The notes under the pieces are model-generated. The model was not told the DNA's origin and made no database searches. It saw only the letters and a program-made list of their open reading frames with translations. A stretch of 5,619 nt of DNA from Pseudomonadales bacterium (GTDB taxonomy: Bacteria > Pseudomonadota > Gammaproteobacteria > Pseudomonadales > Azotimanducaceae): NCBI GenBank assembly GCA_021295935.1, contig JAGWBL010000096.1, forward strand, positions 1 to 5,619, written 5' to 3'. Shown piece after piece: positions 1 to 5,040 of this stretch. Within the stretch, counting starts at the first letter, position 1. The number at the start of each line of letters is the position of its first letter. Position numbers and translations under genes: made by a program.

Positions 1-61
1 GCGAGCGGACCGGTTCTTCAAGCGAAGCTGCCATATCACCGTGAGAGTCAGCGAAGGCTAG
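1..61 (+). CDS. rplV: Large-subunit ribosomal protein L22 (uL22), 3' end only
   Basis: Only the last 19 codons lie in the window, in the frame starting at position 2 and ending at TAG 59-61. They read RADRFFKRSCHITVRVSEG, which lines up with the E. coli L22 C-terminus (RADRILKRTSHITVVVSDR) without gaps. L22 is a 50S protein that binds 23S rRNA and lines the nascent-peptide exit tunnel with a long hairpin, which lies upstream of this window. It sits 14 nt before rpsC, as in the standard S10 operon. The 5' part is cut off by the window edge and is not a biological truncation. Confidence 0.9.
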   Translation, partial: RADRFFKRSCHITVRVSEG

Positions 62-75
62 GGAGCAGGGTCGAC

Positions 76-780
76 ATGGGGCAAAAGGTCAATCCCAACG
101 GACTCCGGCTGGGAATCGTGCGGGATCACAGTTCTGTCTGGTACGCCAACAAGAAGCAGTACGCCCAGTACCTGCTGAACGACTACGAGGTGCGGCAGTA
201 TCTTCGCAAGCGACTGGCGGACGCCTCCGTGAGCCGGATCGAAATTGAGCGGCTGGCCGGAAGTTCGCCCGGCACCGCGAGGATCAAGGTTCACACCGCA
301 CGTCCCGGCATGGTGATCGGGCAGAAGGGCGCTGACGTCGAGGCGCTGCGCGTGGAATTGCGCAAGCGCATGGGCATCAACGTCCATATTGACGTGGAGG
401 AAATCAGAAAGCCCGAAGTCGATGCCTACCTGGTCGCCAAGAACATCGCGCAGCAGCTGGAGCGGCGAATCTCGTTTCGTCGCGCGATCCGGCGTGTCGT
501 GCAGAACGCCACACGCTTGGGTGCGAAAGGCATCAAGGTCAGGGTGGCGGGACGGCTAAACGGAGTGGAGATTGCCAGGTCGCAGACCTATTCCGAGGGC
601 CGGGTTCCGCTGCACACGCTTCGCGCGGACATCGACTACGCCATCACCGAGGCGTTGACGACCTACGGGGTGCTTGGGGTCAAGGTCTGTATCTTCAAGG
701 GTGAGGTGATCGGAAAGGAAACCGAGGTGGATGCCGCCAGCGCTCCCGGGCGGCCGCCTTCCATCACGTCTGCGAGCTAG
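76..780 (+). CDS. rpsC: Small-subunit ribosomal protein S3 (uS3)
   Basis: S3 (234 aa, against 233 in E. coli) sits on the 30S head at the mRNA entry channel. The N-terminus MGQKVNPNGLRLGI is the family signature. A type II KH domain follows, with the GXXG loop as GQKG at residues 82-85. The C-terminal domain has LGAKGIKV and SEGRVPLHTLRADIDY. The mRNA-unwinding residues known from E. coli (R131, R132, K135) correspond to R135, R136 and R139. There are two oddities. About four extra residues (around SSPGTA, 63-68) precede HTARPG. The last 21 residues lack the lysine-rich tail of E. coli S3 and are Ser/Ala/Pro-rich. The ATG at 76 has purine-rich Shine-Dalgarno matches at 61-70 and gives the expected N-terminus. 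The gene ends with TAG. Confidence 0.98.
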   Translation: MGQKVNPNGLRLGIVRDHSSVWYANKKQYAQYLLNDYEVRQYLRKRLADASVSRIEIERLAGSSPGTARIKVHTARPGMVIGQKGADVEALRVELRKRMGINVHIDVEEIRKPEVDAYLVAKNIAQQLERRISFRRAIRRVVQNATRLGAKGIKVRVAGRLNGVEIARSQTYSEGRVPLHTLRADIDYAITEALTTYGVLGVKVCIFKGEVIGKETEVDAASAPGRPPSITSAS

Positions 781-789
781 GACGCCATC

Positions 790-1203
790 ATGCTTCAGCC
801 ATCCCGAACCCGCTATAGAAAGCAGCAGAAGGGCCGAAACCGGGGCATGGCCCATCGCGGGAGCCGGGTTGCGTTTGGCGAGTTCGGTCTCAAGGCTACC
901 CGCCATGGTCGCATGACATCCCGCCAGATCGAGGCTGCCCGGCGGGCGATGACCCGCCATGCCAAGCGGGGCGGCAAGGTCTGGATCCGCGTGTTTCCCG
1001 ACAAGCCGATCACGAAGAAGCCGCTGGAAGTCCGCCAAGGGAAGGGCAAAGGCAGTGTTGAGTACTGGGTGGCGCAAATCAAGCCCGGGCGTGTGCTGTA
1101 CGAGATGGAGGGCGTGACCGAGGAGGTGGCACGGGAAGCGTTCCGTCTTGCCGGAGCCAAGCTGCCGTTCCAGACCACCATGGTTCGGAGGTCCTCCCTC
1201 TGA
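790..1203 (+). CDS. rplP: Large-subunit ribosomal protein L16 (uL16)
   Basis: L16 (137 aa, against 136 in E. coli) binds 23S rRNA near the A site and peptidyl-transferase centre and helps position A-site tRNA. It aligns along its full length with the family: start MLQPSRTRYRK, then KGRNRG, FGLKA, RQIEAARRAMTRHAKRGG, WIRVFPDKPIT and GKGKGSVEYWVA. The arginine that is hydroxylated in E. coli (Arg81, by the oxygenase YcfD/RoxA) is conserved as R82, so the modification site is available. Whether this organism has the enzyme cannot be told here. The start lies 9 nt after rpsC. The only ribosome-binding motif is AGGA at 779-782, overlapping the rpsC stop codon, which suggests translational coupling. 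The stop TGA shares one base with the rpmC ATG. Confidence 0.98.
   Translation: MLQPSRTRYRKQQKGRNRGMAHRGSRVAFGEFGLKATRHGRMTSRQIEAARRAMTRHAKRGGKVWIRVFPDKPITKKPLEVRQGKGKGSVEYWVAQIKPGRVLYEMEGVTEEVAREAFRLAGAKLPFQTTMVRRSSL
1187..1191 (+). promoter_or_regulatory. Shine-Dalgarno of rpmC inside a short palindrome
   Basis: GGAGG lies 11 nt before the rpmC ATG, within the last codons of rplP. It is followed at once by T-CCTCC, so the site could pair weakly with its own downstream bases (four base pairs with a three-base loop). The ribosome translating rplP would open it, which fits translational coupling of L29 to L16. The hairpin is too short to be sure that it forms. Confidence 0.5.
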
Positions 1204-1400
1204 TGAACGCAGCAGAACTGAGAGACCTGACGGACACCGAACTGATGGCGCAGCTGGAAAAACTCCAGAAGGAGTACTTCAATCTCCGCATGCAGCGAGC
1301 GTCGGGGACGCTTGGGCAGACACATCTCGTTCCCAAGGTCAAGCGGGACATCGCTCGCGCGAGGACGGTCATGCGGAAAAGGGAAATGCAGCATGGCTGA
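1203..1400 (+). CDS. rpmC: Large-subunit ribosomal protein L29 (uL29)
   Basis: L29 is a small two-helix protein (65 aa, against 63 in E. coli) near the exit of the nascent-peptide tunnel, next to L23, where targeting and folding factors dock. The family pattern is clear: AAELRDLTDTEL, then LQKEYFNLRMQRASGTLGQT, then KRDIARARTVMRKRE. The ATG overlaps the rplP stop (TGATG). Its Shine-Dalgarno GGAGG lies at 1187-1191 inside rplP. The 3' end overlaps rpsQ by 8 nt in another frame. Such stop-start overlaps normally couple translation and keep product ratios equal. Confidence 0.97.
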   Translation: MNAAELRDLTDTELMAQLEKLQKEYFNLRMQRASGTLGQTHLVPKVKRDIARARTVMRKREMQHG

Positions 1401-1659
1401 CCACTCCTCGAATCCCCGCACCGTCGAAGGCATGGTGGTGTCTGCAAAGGCGCACAAGACCATCAAGGTTCGGGTGGACCGAAGGATCAAGCATCCGCTG
1501 TACGGCAAGTACATCGGGCGGTCTTCCCACGTCCACGCGCACGACGAGGACAACGATTGCCGCGAGGGCGATCAGGTCACCGTGGTGGAGTGCCGACCGA
1601 TCTCCAAGTCGAAGTGTTGGCGGCTCAAGTCGATTGACGTCCGGTCCTTGGGAGCGTAA
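1393..1659 (+). CDS. rpsQ: Small-subunit ribosomal protein S17 (uS17)
   Basis: S17 (88 aa, against 84 in E. coli) is an early-assembling, OB-fold, 16S rRNA-binding protein of the 30S body. Recognisable blocks are VEGMVVSAKAHKTIKVRV, KHPLYGKYI, the HAHDEDNDCREGD segment and VVECRPISKSKCWRL. An ATG at 1393 gives the normal length. The frame stays open further upstream to an ATG at 1312, but those codons lie within rpmC and have no S17 similarity. The start sits inside rpmC (8-nt overlap), with the purine-rich stretch AAAAGGGA just before it. The gene ends with TAA only 2 nt before rplN, so the usual boundary between the S10 and spc operons is absent as a gap. Confidence 0.96.
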   Translation: MADHSSNPRTVEGMVVSAKAHKTIKVRVDRRIKHPLYGKYIGRSSHVHAHDEDNDCREGDQVTVVECRPISKSKCWRLKSIDVRSLGA

Positions 1660-1661
1660 CC

Positions 1662-2030
1662 GTGATTCAGTCCGAGACCATGCTTGAAATCGCCGACAAC
1701 AGCGGTGCGCGGAGAGTCAAGTGCATAAAGGTGCTCGGAGGATCCAAGCGGCGCTACGCCGGAATTGGCGACGTCATCAAGGTGACCATCAAGGAAGCCA
1801 TTCCGCGCGGACGTGTCCGCAAGGGTGAAGTCATGGACGCAGTTGTCGTCCGAACCCGGACGGGTGTGCGGAGACCGGACGGCTCGCGCATCCGGTTTGA
1901 CCAAAACGCCGCGGTGCTGCTCACGCCTCAGCATCAGCCGGTGGGGACAAGGATTTTCGGACCGGTGACACGGGAACTTCGTACCGAGAGCTTCATGCGG
2001 ATCGTGTCGCTTGCGCCGGAGGTGCTCTAG
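1662..2030 (+). CDS. rplN: Large-subunit ribosomal protein L14 (uL14), GTG start
   Basis: L14 (122 aa, against 123 in E. coli) lies at the subunit interface of the 50S, contacts L19 and forms an intersubunit bridge. It is one of the most conserved proteins here: LEIADNSGARRVKCIKVLGG, RRYAGIGDVIKVTIKEAIPRG, VVRTRTGVRRPDGS, IGTRIFGPVTREL-like VGTRIFGPVTREL, and the C-terminus ISLAPEVL-like VSLAPEVL. The start is GTG at 1662, which gives the universal Met-Ile-Gln N-terminus. GGGAG at 1650-1654 is a well-placed Shine-Dalgarno inside the end of rpsQ. In E. coli this is the first gene of the spc operon; here it is fused to the S10 operon genes. Confidence 0.98.
   Translation: MIQSETMLEIADNSGARRVKCIKVLGGSKRRYAGIGDVIKVTIKEAIPRGRVRKGEVMDAVVVRTRTGVRRPDGSRIRFDQNAAVLLTPQHQPVGTRIFGPVTRELRTESFMRIVSLAPEVL
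2018..2024 (+). promoter_or_regulatory. Strong Shine-Dalgarno of rplX inside rplN
   Basis: GGAGGTG matches the anti-Shine-Dalgarno of 16S rRNA at all seven positions. It lies 10 nt before the ATG at 2035, inside the last codons of rplN. It supports this ATG over the upstream in-frame TTG at 2011, which lies ahead of the motif. It is the best ribosome-binding site in the window. Confidence 0.7.
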
Positions 2031-2034
2031 AAGG

Positions 2035-2343
2035 ATGCGCAAGCTGAGAAAGGACGATCGCGTTGTGGTGTTGGCTGGCAAGAGCAAGGGCGCAACCGGG
2101 ACCGTCATGGAGTTCGTCGGCGACGATCGTGTCAAGGTATCCGGCGTCAACTTCGTCTACAGGCACTATCGCGCCCGGCGGCCCGGCGAGCGGGAGGGCA
2201 TCCTGGAACAGGAGGCCGCCCTGCACGTATCGAACGTCGCCATCCTCAACCAGGAAACCAACAAGCCGGACAGAGTCGGGTTCAAGATCGAGGACGGCCG
2301 CAAGTTGCGCATCTACAAGTCCTCCGGCAAGGAAATCGATTGA
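2035..2343 (+). CDS. rplX: Large-subunit ribosomal protein L24 (uL24)
   Basis: L24 (102 aa, against 104 in E. coli) binds the 5' region of 23S rRNA and is an assembly-initiator protein of the 50S. The N-terminal KOW motif is visible at about residues 5-30 (DDRVVVLAGKSKGATGTV). The conserved second half has EQEAALHVSNVAILN and DRVGFKIEDGRKLRI. The segment that is normally VNLVKKHQKP reads VNFVYRHYRARRP here and is unusually divergent. The frame is open upstream to a TTG at 2011, but the ATG at 2035 gives the family N-terminus. It has a strong Shine-Dalgarno, GGAGGTG (2018-2024), inside the end of rplN. The gene lies 4 nt after rplN and ends with TGA. Confidence 0.96.
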   Translation: MRKLRKDDRVVVLAGKSKGATGTVMEFVGDDRVKVSGVNFVYRHYRARRPGEREGILEQEAALHVSNVAILNQETNKPDRVGFKIEDGRKLRIYKSSGKEID

Positions 2344-2359
2344 CCAGGTCGCAAAGCGC

Positions 2360-2914
2360 ATGAAATCTCTGGAACAGCACTACCTCTCGCAGGTCCGGCC
2401 GGCCTTGATGGAGCAGTTCGGCTACACCTCGGTGATGCAGGCTCCCCGACTGGTGAAGATCTCTTTGAACATGGGTCTGGGCGCCGCGATTGACAACAAG
2501 GGCGCGGTGGACGACAAGTTCGTCGAGAACGCGGTGGCGGAGATGAAGCAGATCTCTGGCCAGCAACCCATCATCACCAGGGCGCGAAAGTCCGAGGCGG
2601 CCTTTCATATCCGCACGGGCCACAAGGTCGGATGCCGGGTGACGCTTCGCCGGTCCCGGATGTACGACTTCGTGCAGCGACTGGTGGGGATCGCCATTCC
2701 GCGCATCCGTGACTTTCGGGGGCTGAACGCCAGGTCCTTCGACGGTCGAGGGAATTTTTCGATGGGCGTCAAGGAGCAGATCATCTTCACCGAGATCGAC
2801 TACGACAAGATCGACAGGATCAGGGGAATGGACATCGCGGTCACTACAACGGCCCGCACCGACGAGGAAGGACTTGCGCTCCTGAGGGGCTTCGAGTTCC
2901 CGTTCGCGGGTTAG
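2360..2914 (+). CDS. rplE: Large-subunit ribosomal protein L5 (uL5)
   Basis: L5 (184 aa, against 179 in E. coli) binds 5S rRNA together with L18, forms part of the central protuberance and contacts P-site tRNA. Diagnostic blocks are VMQAPRLVKISLNMGLG, ITRARKSEAAFHIR, GCRVTLR, AIPRIRDFRGLNARSFDGRG, MGVKEQIIFTEIDYDKIDRI and TTTARTDEEGLALLRGF. Compared with E. coli there is a five-residue insertion after the LNMGLGAAI block (near NKGAVDDKF). The frame is open far upstream through rplX, but the ATG at 2360 gives the normal length. Only a weak ribosome-binding motif (AGGT, 2346-2349) precedes it. In E. coli, S8 represses the spc operon by binding mRNA at this gene start. I could not make out a convincing S8-site mimic here by eye. 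Confidence 0.97.
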   Translation: MKSLEQHYLSQVRPALMEQFGYTSVMQAPRLVKISLNMGLGAAIDNKGAVDDKFVENAVAEMKQISGQQPIITRARKSEAAFHIRTGHKVGCRVTLRRSRMYDFVQRLVGIAIPRIRDFRGLNARSFDGRGNFSMGVKEQIIFTEIDYDKIDRIRGMDIAVTTTARTDEEGLALLRGFEFPFAG

Positions 2915-2917
2915 GTC

Positions 2918-3223
2918 ATGGCAAAGAAGAGTGTCATCGAACGAGAGAAACGGAGGGCCGCGTTGGTCGCCAAGTACGCCAGAAAGCGTCGTGAGCTCAA
3001 GGACACCATCAACAATCGGCACCTCGACCTGGACGAACGTTGGGCAGCGCAGGTCGCGCTGGCGAAGTTGCCGCGCGACTCCAATCCGATCCGGCAACGT
3101 TCCCGCTGTGGGCAGACGGGACGGCCGCGGGGCGTGTACAGCAGGTTTGGCCTGGGTCGCAACAAGTTGCGGGAGATCGCCATGGAAGGCGAGATTCCGG
3201 GCCTGCGCAAGGCAAGCTGGTAG
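2918..3223 (+). CDS. rpsN: Small-subunit ribosomal protein S14 (uS14), zinc-free long form
   Basis: S14 (101 aa, the same length as in E. coli) is in the 30S head next to the decoding region. This is the long C-minus form: it has a single cysteine (in RSRCGQTGRP) instead of the four that bind zinc in short S14. This form is typical of Proteobacteria and independent of zinc supply. Matching blocks are LPRDSNPIRQRSRCGQTGRP, FGLGRNKLRE and the C-terminus GEIPGLRKASW. The gene starts 3 nt after rplE. The only Shine-Dalgarno-like sequence (AGGT) nearly touches the ATG, so coupling to L5 translation is likely. Confidence 0.98.
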   Translation: MAKKSVIEREKRRAALVAKYARKRRELKDTINNRHLDLDERWAAQVALAKLPRDSNPIRQRSRCGQTGRPRGVYSRFGLGRNKLREIAMEGEIPGLRKASW

Positions 3224-3232
3224 GGGCCGGAC

Positions 3233-3625
3233 ATGACCATGCAGGACCCCATCGCGGACATGCTGACACGCGTTCGCAATGCGCAAATGGCATCGCTCAA
3301 GCAAGTTGCCATGCCCAGTTCCAGGGTCAAAACCGCGATTTGCGCAGTGCTGGAGCGAGAGGGCTACATCAAGGGGTACAGCGTCAGCGAAGATGCGAAG
3401 GCGGAACTTCGTGTGTACCTGAAGTACCACAAAGGCAGGCCGGTCATCGAGGAGATCAGTCGGGTCAGCAGGCCAGGGTTGCGGATCTACCGGGGCAAGG
3501 ACGACATCGCGCGCGCGCGCGGAGGATTGGGAACCGCCGTCGTGAGCACCAACAAGGGCGTGATGACCGATCGAGAAGCCCGGGCCGCGCACGTGGGTGG
3601 CGAAGTGCTTTGCACGGTGTTCTAG
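3233..3625 (+). CDS. rpsH: Small-subunit ribosomal protein S8 (uS8)
   Basis: S8 (130 aa, identical in length to E. coli S8) binds helix 21 of 16S rRNA and organises the 30S platform. In E. coli it is also the translational repressor of the spc operon. The protein aligns end to end: MQDPIADMLTRVRNAQ, VAMPSSRVKTAI, RVSRPGLRIYRGKDD and GLGTAVVSTNKGVMTDREAR. The RNA-binding core (SRPGLRIY and the STNKGVMTD loop) is intact, so autoregulation remains possible. AGGGG at 3222-3226 is the Shine-Dalgarno. The gene contains an alternating CG run (3508-3521), read in frame as Ile-Ala-Arg-Ala-Arg. Confidence 0.98.
   Translation: MTMQDPIADMLTRVRNAQMASLKQVAMPSSRVKTAICAVLEREGYIKGYSVSEDAKAELRVYLKYHKGRPVIEEISRVSRPGLRIYRGKDDIARARGGLGTAVVSTNKGVMTDREARAAHVGGEVLCTVF
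3508..3521. repeat. (CG)7 dinucleotide run inside rpsH
   Basis: Seven consecutive CG dinucleotides lie within the S8 gene. They are read as part of Ile-Ala-Arg-Ala-Arg-Gly, in the variable stretch between GKDD and GLGTAV. Such alternating purine-pyrimidine runs are slippage-prone and can adopt Z-DNA. Here it is most simply a product of GC-rich Ala and Arg codons. Confidence 0.7.
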
Positions 3626-3628
3626 GAG
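3624..3628 (+). promoter_or_regulatory. Shine-Dalgarno supporting the GTG start of rplF
   Basis: AGGAG overlaps the TAG stop of rpsH and lies 6 nt before GTG 3635. The position fixes GTG as the start of L6 and suggests that ribosomes finishing S8 re-initiate on L6. Confidence 0.7.
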
Positions 3629-3634
3629 ATTAGG

Positions 3635-4168
3635 GTGTCCCGCATCGCCAGCGCTGGCATTGCCGTTCCGAAGGGCGTCGAAGTCGCAGTCGACGGCCCC
3701 GTCGTGCGAGTCAGGGGCAAGCACGGCGAACTCGAGTTCTCCTGTGCCGACGGCATCGCCGTGTCGCAGGATGAATCGACGCTCAGAGTGGCGACGAAGC
3801 GGACCGGTCGGCAAGCGAGGGCGCTTGCTGGCACCACCCGTGCACACATTCAAAACATGGTCATGGGCGTCAGCGACCTGTGGCGCAAGAACCTGGAACT
3901 GCAGGGCGTCGGGTATCGGGCGCAGGCGAGCGGCCAGGCGGTGAACCTGCAGATCGGGTATTCCCACCCGGTGGAGTTCCGGGTGCCCGACGGAGTGAAG
4001 GTGGAAACGCCGACGGTGACTGAGATCGTGGTGTCGGGAATAGACCGGCAATTGGTGGGGCAGGTGAGCGCGGAGATTCGCGCTCTGCGACCACCGGAAC
4101 CCTACAAGGGCAAGGGCATCCGCTACCGAAGCGAATACGTGCGCCAGAAAGAAGGCAAGAAGAAGTAA
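3635..4168 (+). CDS. rplF: Large-subunit ribosomal protein L6 (uL6), GTG start
   Basis: L6 (177 aa, equal to E. coli) binds 23S rRNA near the sarcin-ricin loop and the factor-binding site. It shows the two-fold repeat architecture. The N-terminal half runs from VPKGVEVAVDGPVVRVRGKH. The C-terminal half has the signature LELQGVGYRAQ, then IGYSHPVEF and ends RPPEPYKGKGIRYRSE plus a lysine-rich tail. The GTG at 3635 is chosen because it gives the family N-terminus (M-S-R-I) and follows a good Shine-Dalgarno, AGGAG (3624-3628), that overlaps the rpsH stop codon. No ATG lies near. Confidence 0.98.
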   Translation: MSRIASAGIAVPKGVEVAVDGPVVRVRGKHGELEFSCADGIAVSQDESTLRVATKRTGRQARALAGTTRAHIQNMVMGVSDLWRKNLELQGVGYRAQASGQAVNLQIGYSHPVEFRVPDGVKVETPTVTEIVVSGIDRQLVGQVSAEIRALRPPEPYKGKGIRYRSEYVRQKEGKKK

Positions 4169-4178
4169 GAACGCGATC

Positions 4179-4529
4179 ATGCATGCCAAGAAGACCACGC
4201 GAATGCGAAGAGCGAGACGGTCCCGCCGGAAAATGCGGGAACTGGGCGCGACACGGTTGACCGTGCACCGCACCGCCCGGCACATCTACGCCCAGGTGAT
4301 CGCGCCCGAGTCGGATCGCGTGCTTGCACACGCGTCGACTCTCGATTCCTCTTTGCACGTGCAAGGGACCGGCAACGTTGCGGCCGCCGAGAGGGTTGGG
4401 GCTCTCGTTGCAGAACGGGCTAACGAGGCAGGGATCACCCGCGTTGCCTTTGATCGCTCGGGCTTTCGTTACCACGGACGCGTGAAGGCGCTTGCGGATG
4501 CCGCGCGGAAAGGGGGCTTGGAGTTCTAG
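4179..4529 (+). CDS. rplR: Large-subunit ribosomal protein L18 (uL18)
   Basis: L18 (116 aa, against 117 in E. coli) binds 5S rRNA with L5 and attaches it to the 50S central protuberance. The N-terminus is strongly basic (RMRRARRSRRKMRELGATR) as expected for the 5S-binding tail. The conserved core reads LTVHRTARHIYAQVIAP and VAFDRSGFRYHGRVKALADA, ending GLEF. The middle loop (LDSSLHVQGTGN) is variable in the family and slightly short here. There is no clear Shine-Dalgarno in the 10-nt gap after rplF, only A/G-rich codons of the L6 tail, so coupling is likely. Confidence 0.98.
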   Translation: MHAKKTTRMRRARRSRRKMRELGATRLTVHRTARHIYAQVIAPESDRVLAHASTLDSSLHVQGTGNVAAAERVGALVAERANEAGITRVAFDRSGFRYHGRVKALADAARKGGLEF

Positions 4530-4534
4530 GAACC

Positions 4535-5038
4535 ATGGCGTATCTCGAAACAAGCAAGGAAGAGGGCCTGGTCGAGAAGACGGTCGACGTCGGTCCCGTC
4601 GACAAGACCGTCAAGGGCGGCAATCTGCGTAGCTGGAGAAGCCTCGCGGTGGTGGGCGACGGAGCTGGCCGGGTCGGATTCGGCATCGGCAAGGCGCGTG
4701 ACACCCAGGAAGCGATCCAGAAGTCGATGGAGCGGGCGCGGCGGAGCCTGCTGGAAGTGGAACTCAACGGGAACACCTTGTGGTACGCGGTCACGGCACA
4801 TCACGGGGCATCCAAGGTGTACATGTCGCCGGCATCTGAGGGAACCGGCATCATCGCGGGGGCCACCATGCGCGCGGTGTTGGAAGCGGTGGGTGTCCGC
4901 AATGTCCTCGCCAAGTGCTACGGCTCCACTTCGCCCATCAATGTCGTCCGGGCCACGGTGAAGGCGCTCAAGGACATGAAGTCGCCCGGCCAGGTCGCCA
5001 AGAAGCGCGGCAAGTCACTCTCGCAGATCAGGTCCTGA
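4535..5038 (+). CDS. rpsE: Small-subunit ribosomal protein S5 (uS5)
   Basis: S5 (167 aa, the same as E. coli) lies at the mRNA entry channel and affects decoding accuracy. The N-terminal double-stranded-RNA-binding-like domain has VVGDGAGRVGFGIGKA. The C-terminal domain has PASEGTGIIAGATMRAVLE, the GVRNVLAKCYGSTSPINVVR block and the KKRGKSLSQI tail. The spectinomycin-related loop reads DKTVKGGNLRSW (residues 23-34), where E. coli has SKTVKGGRIFSF, so the usual Arg after Lys-Gly-Gly is Asn. Two possible Shine-Dalgarno motifs precede the ATG: GGAG (4520-4523) and AGGAA (4528-4532). The gene ends with TGA at 5036-5038, the expected C-terminal point. The next gene continues in the same frame. Confidence 0.98.
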   Translation: MAYLETSKEEGLVEKTVDVGPVDKTVKGGNLRSWRSLAVVGDGAGRVGFGIGKARDTQEAIQKSMERARRSLLEVELNGNTLWYAVTAHHGASKVYMSPASEGTGIIAGATMRAVLEAVGVRNVLAKCYGSTSPINVVRATVKALKDMKSPGQVAKKRGKSLSQIRS

Positions 5039-5040
5039 TC
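5026..5040. repeat. Perfect inverted repeat on the rpsE stop codon
   Basis: The bases GATCAGG-T-CCTGATC form a perfect 7-bp inverted repeat with a single central T. As RNA it could fold as six base pairs with a three-base loop. It contains the last codons and the TGA of rpsE and lies where the rpmD start should be. The flanks do not extend the pairing. There is no following T-run, so it is not a normal intrinsic terminator. It may be chance. Confidence 0.6.

Noticed and set aside
813..1553. A 246-codon minus-strand open frame opposite rplP, rpmC and rpsQ
   Set aside because: Antisense shadow of three certain genes; the composition is unstructured and no family is recognised.
1148..1687. A 179-codon plus-strand open frame across rplP, rpmC and rpsQ
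   Set aside because: Out of frame with three well-conserved genes and rich in Arg/Ser/Thr as frame-shifted GC-rich DNA usually is.
2282..4285. A 667-codon open frame on the minus strand across rplX to rplR
   Set aside because: It lies antisense to seven highly conserved ribosomal genes. It has a low-complexity His/Arg/Leu/Pro composition typical of antisense frames in GC-rich DNA. It shows no recognisable domain.
4353..4364. 12-nt perfect palindrome TTGCACGTGCAA inside rplR
   Set aside because: It is in the middle of a conserved gene, has no spacer for a hairpin loop and no associated start or stop. It is best seen as chance.
5036..5038. TGA recoded as tryptophan (genetic code 4)
   Set aside because: Tryptophans in conserved positions use TGG. 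rplP, rpmC and rplX end at TGA at their normal family lengths, with no conserved sequence continuing in frame.
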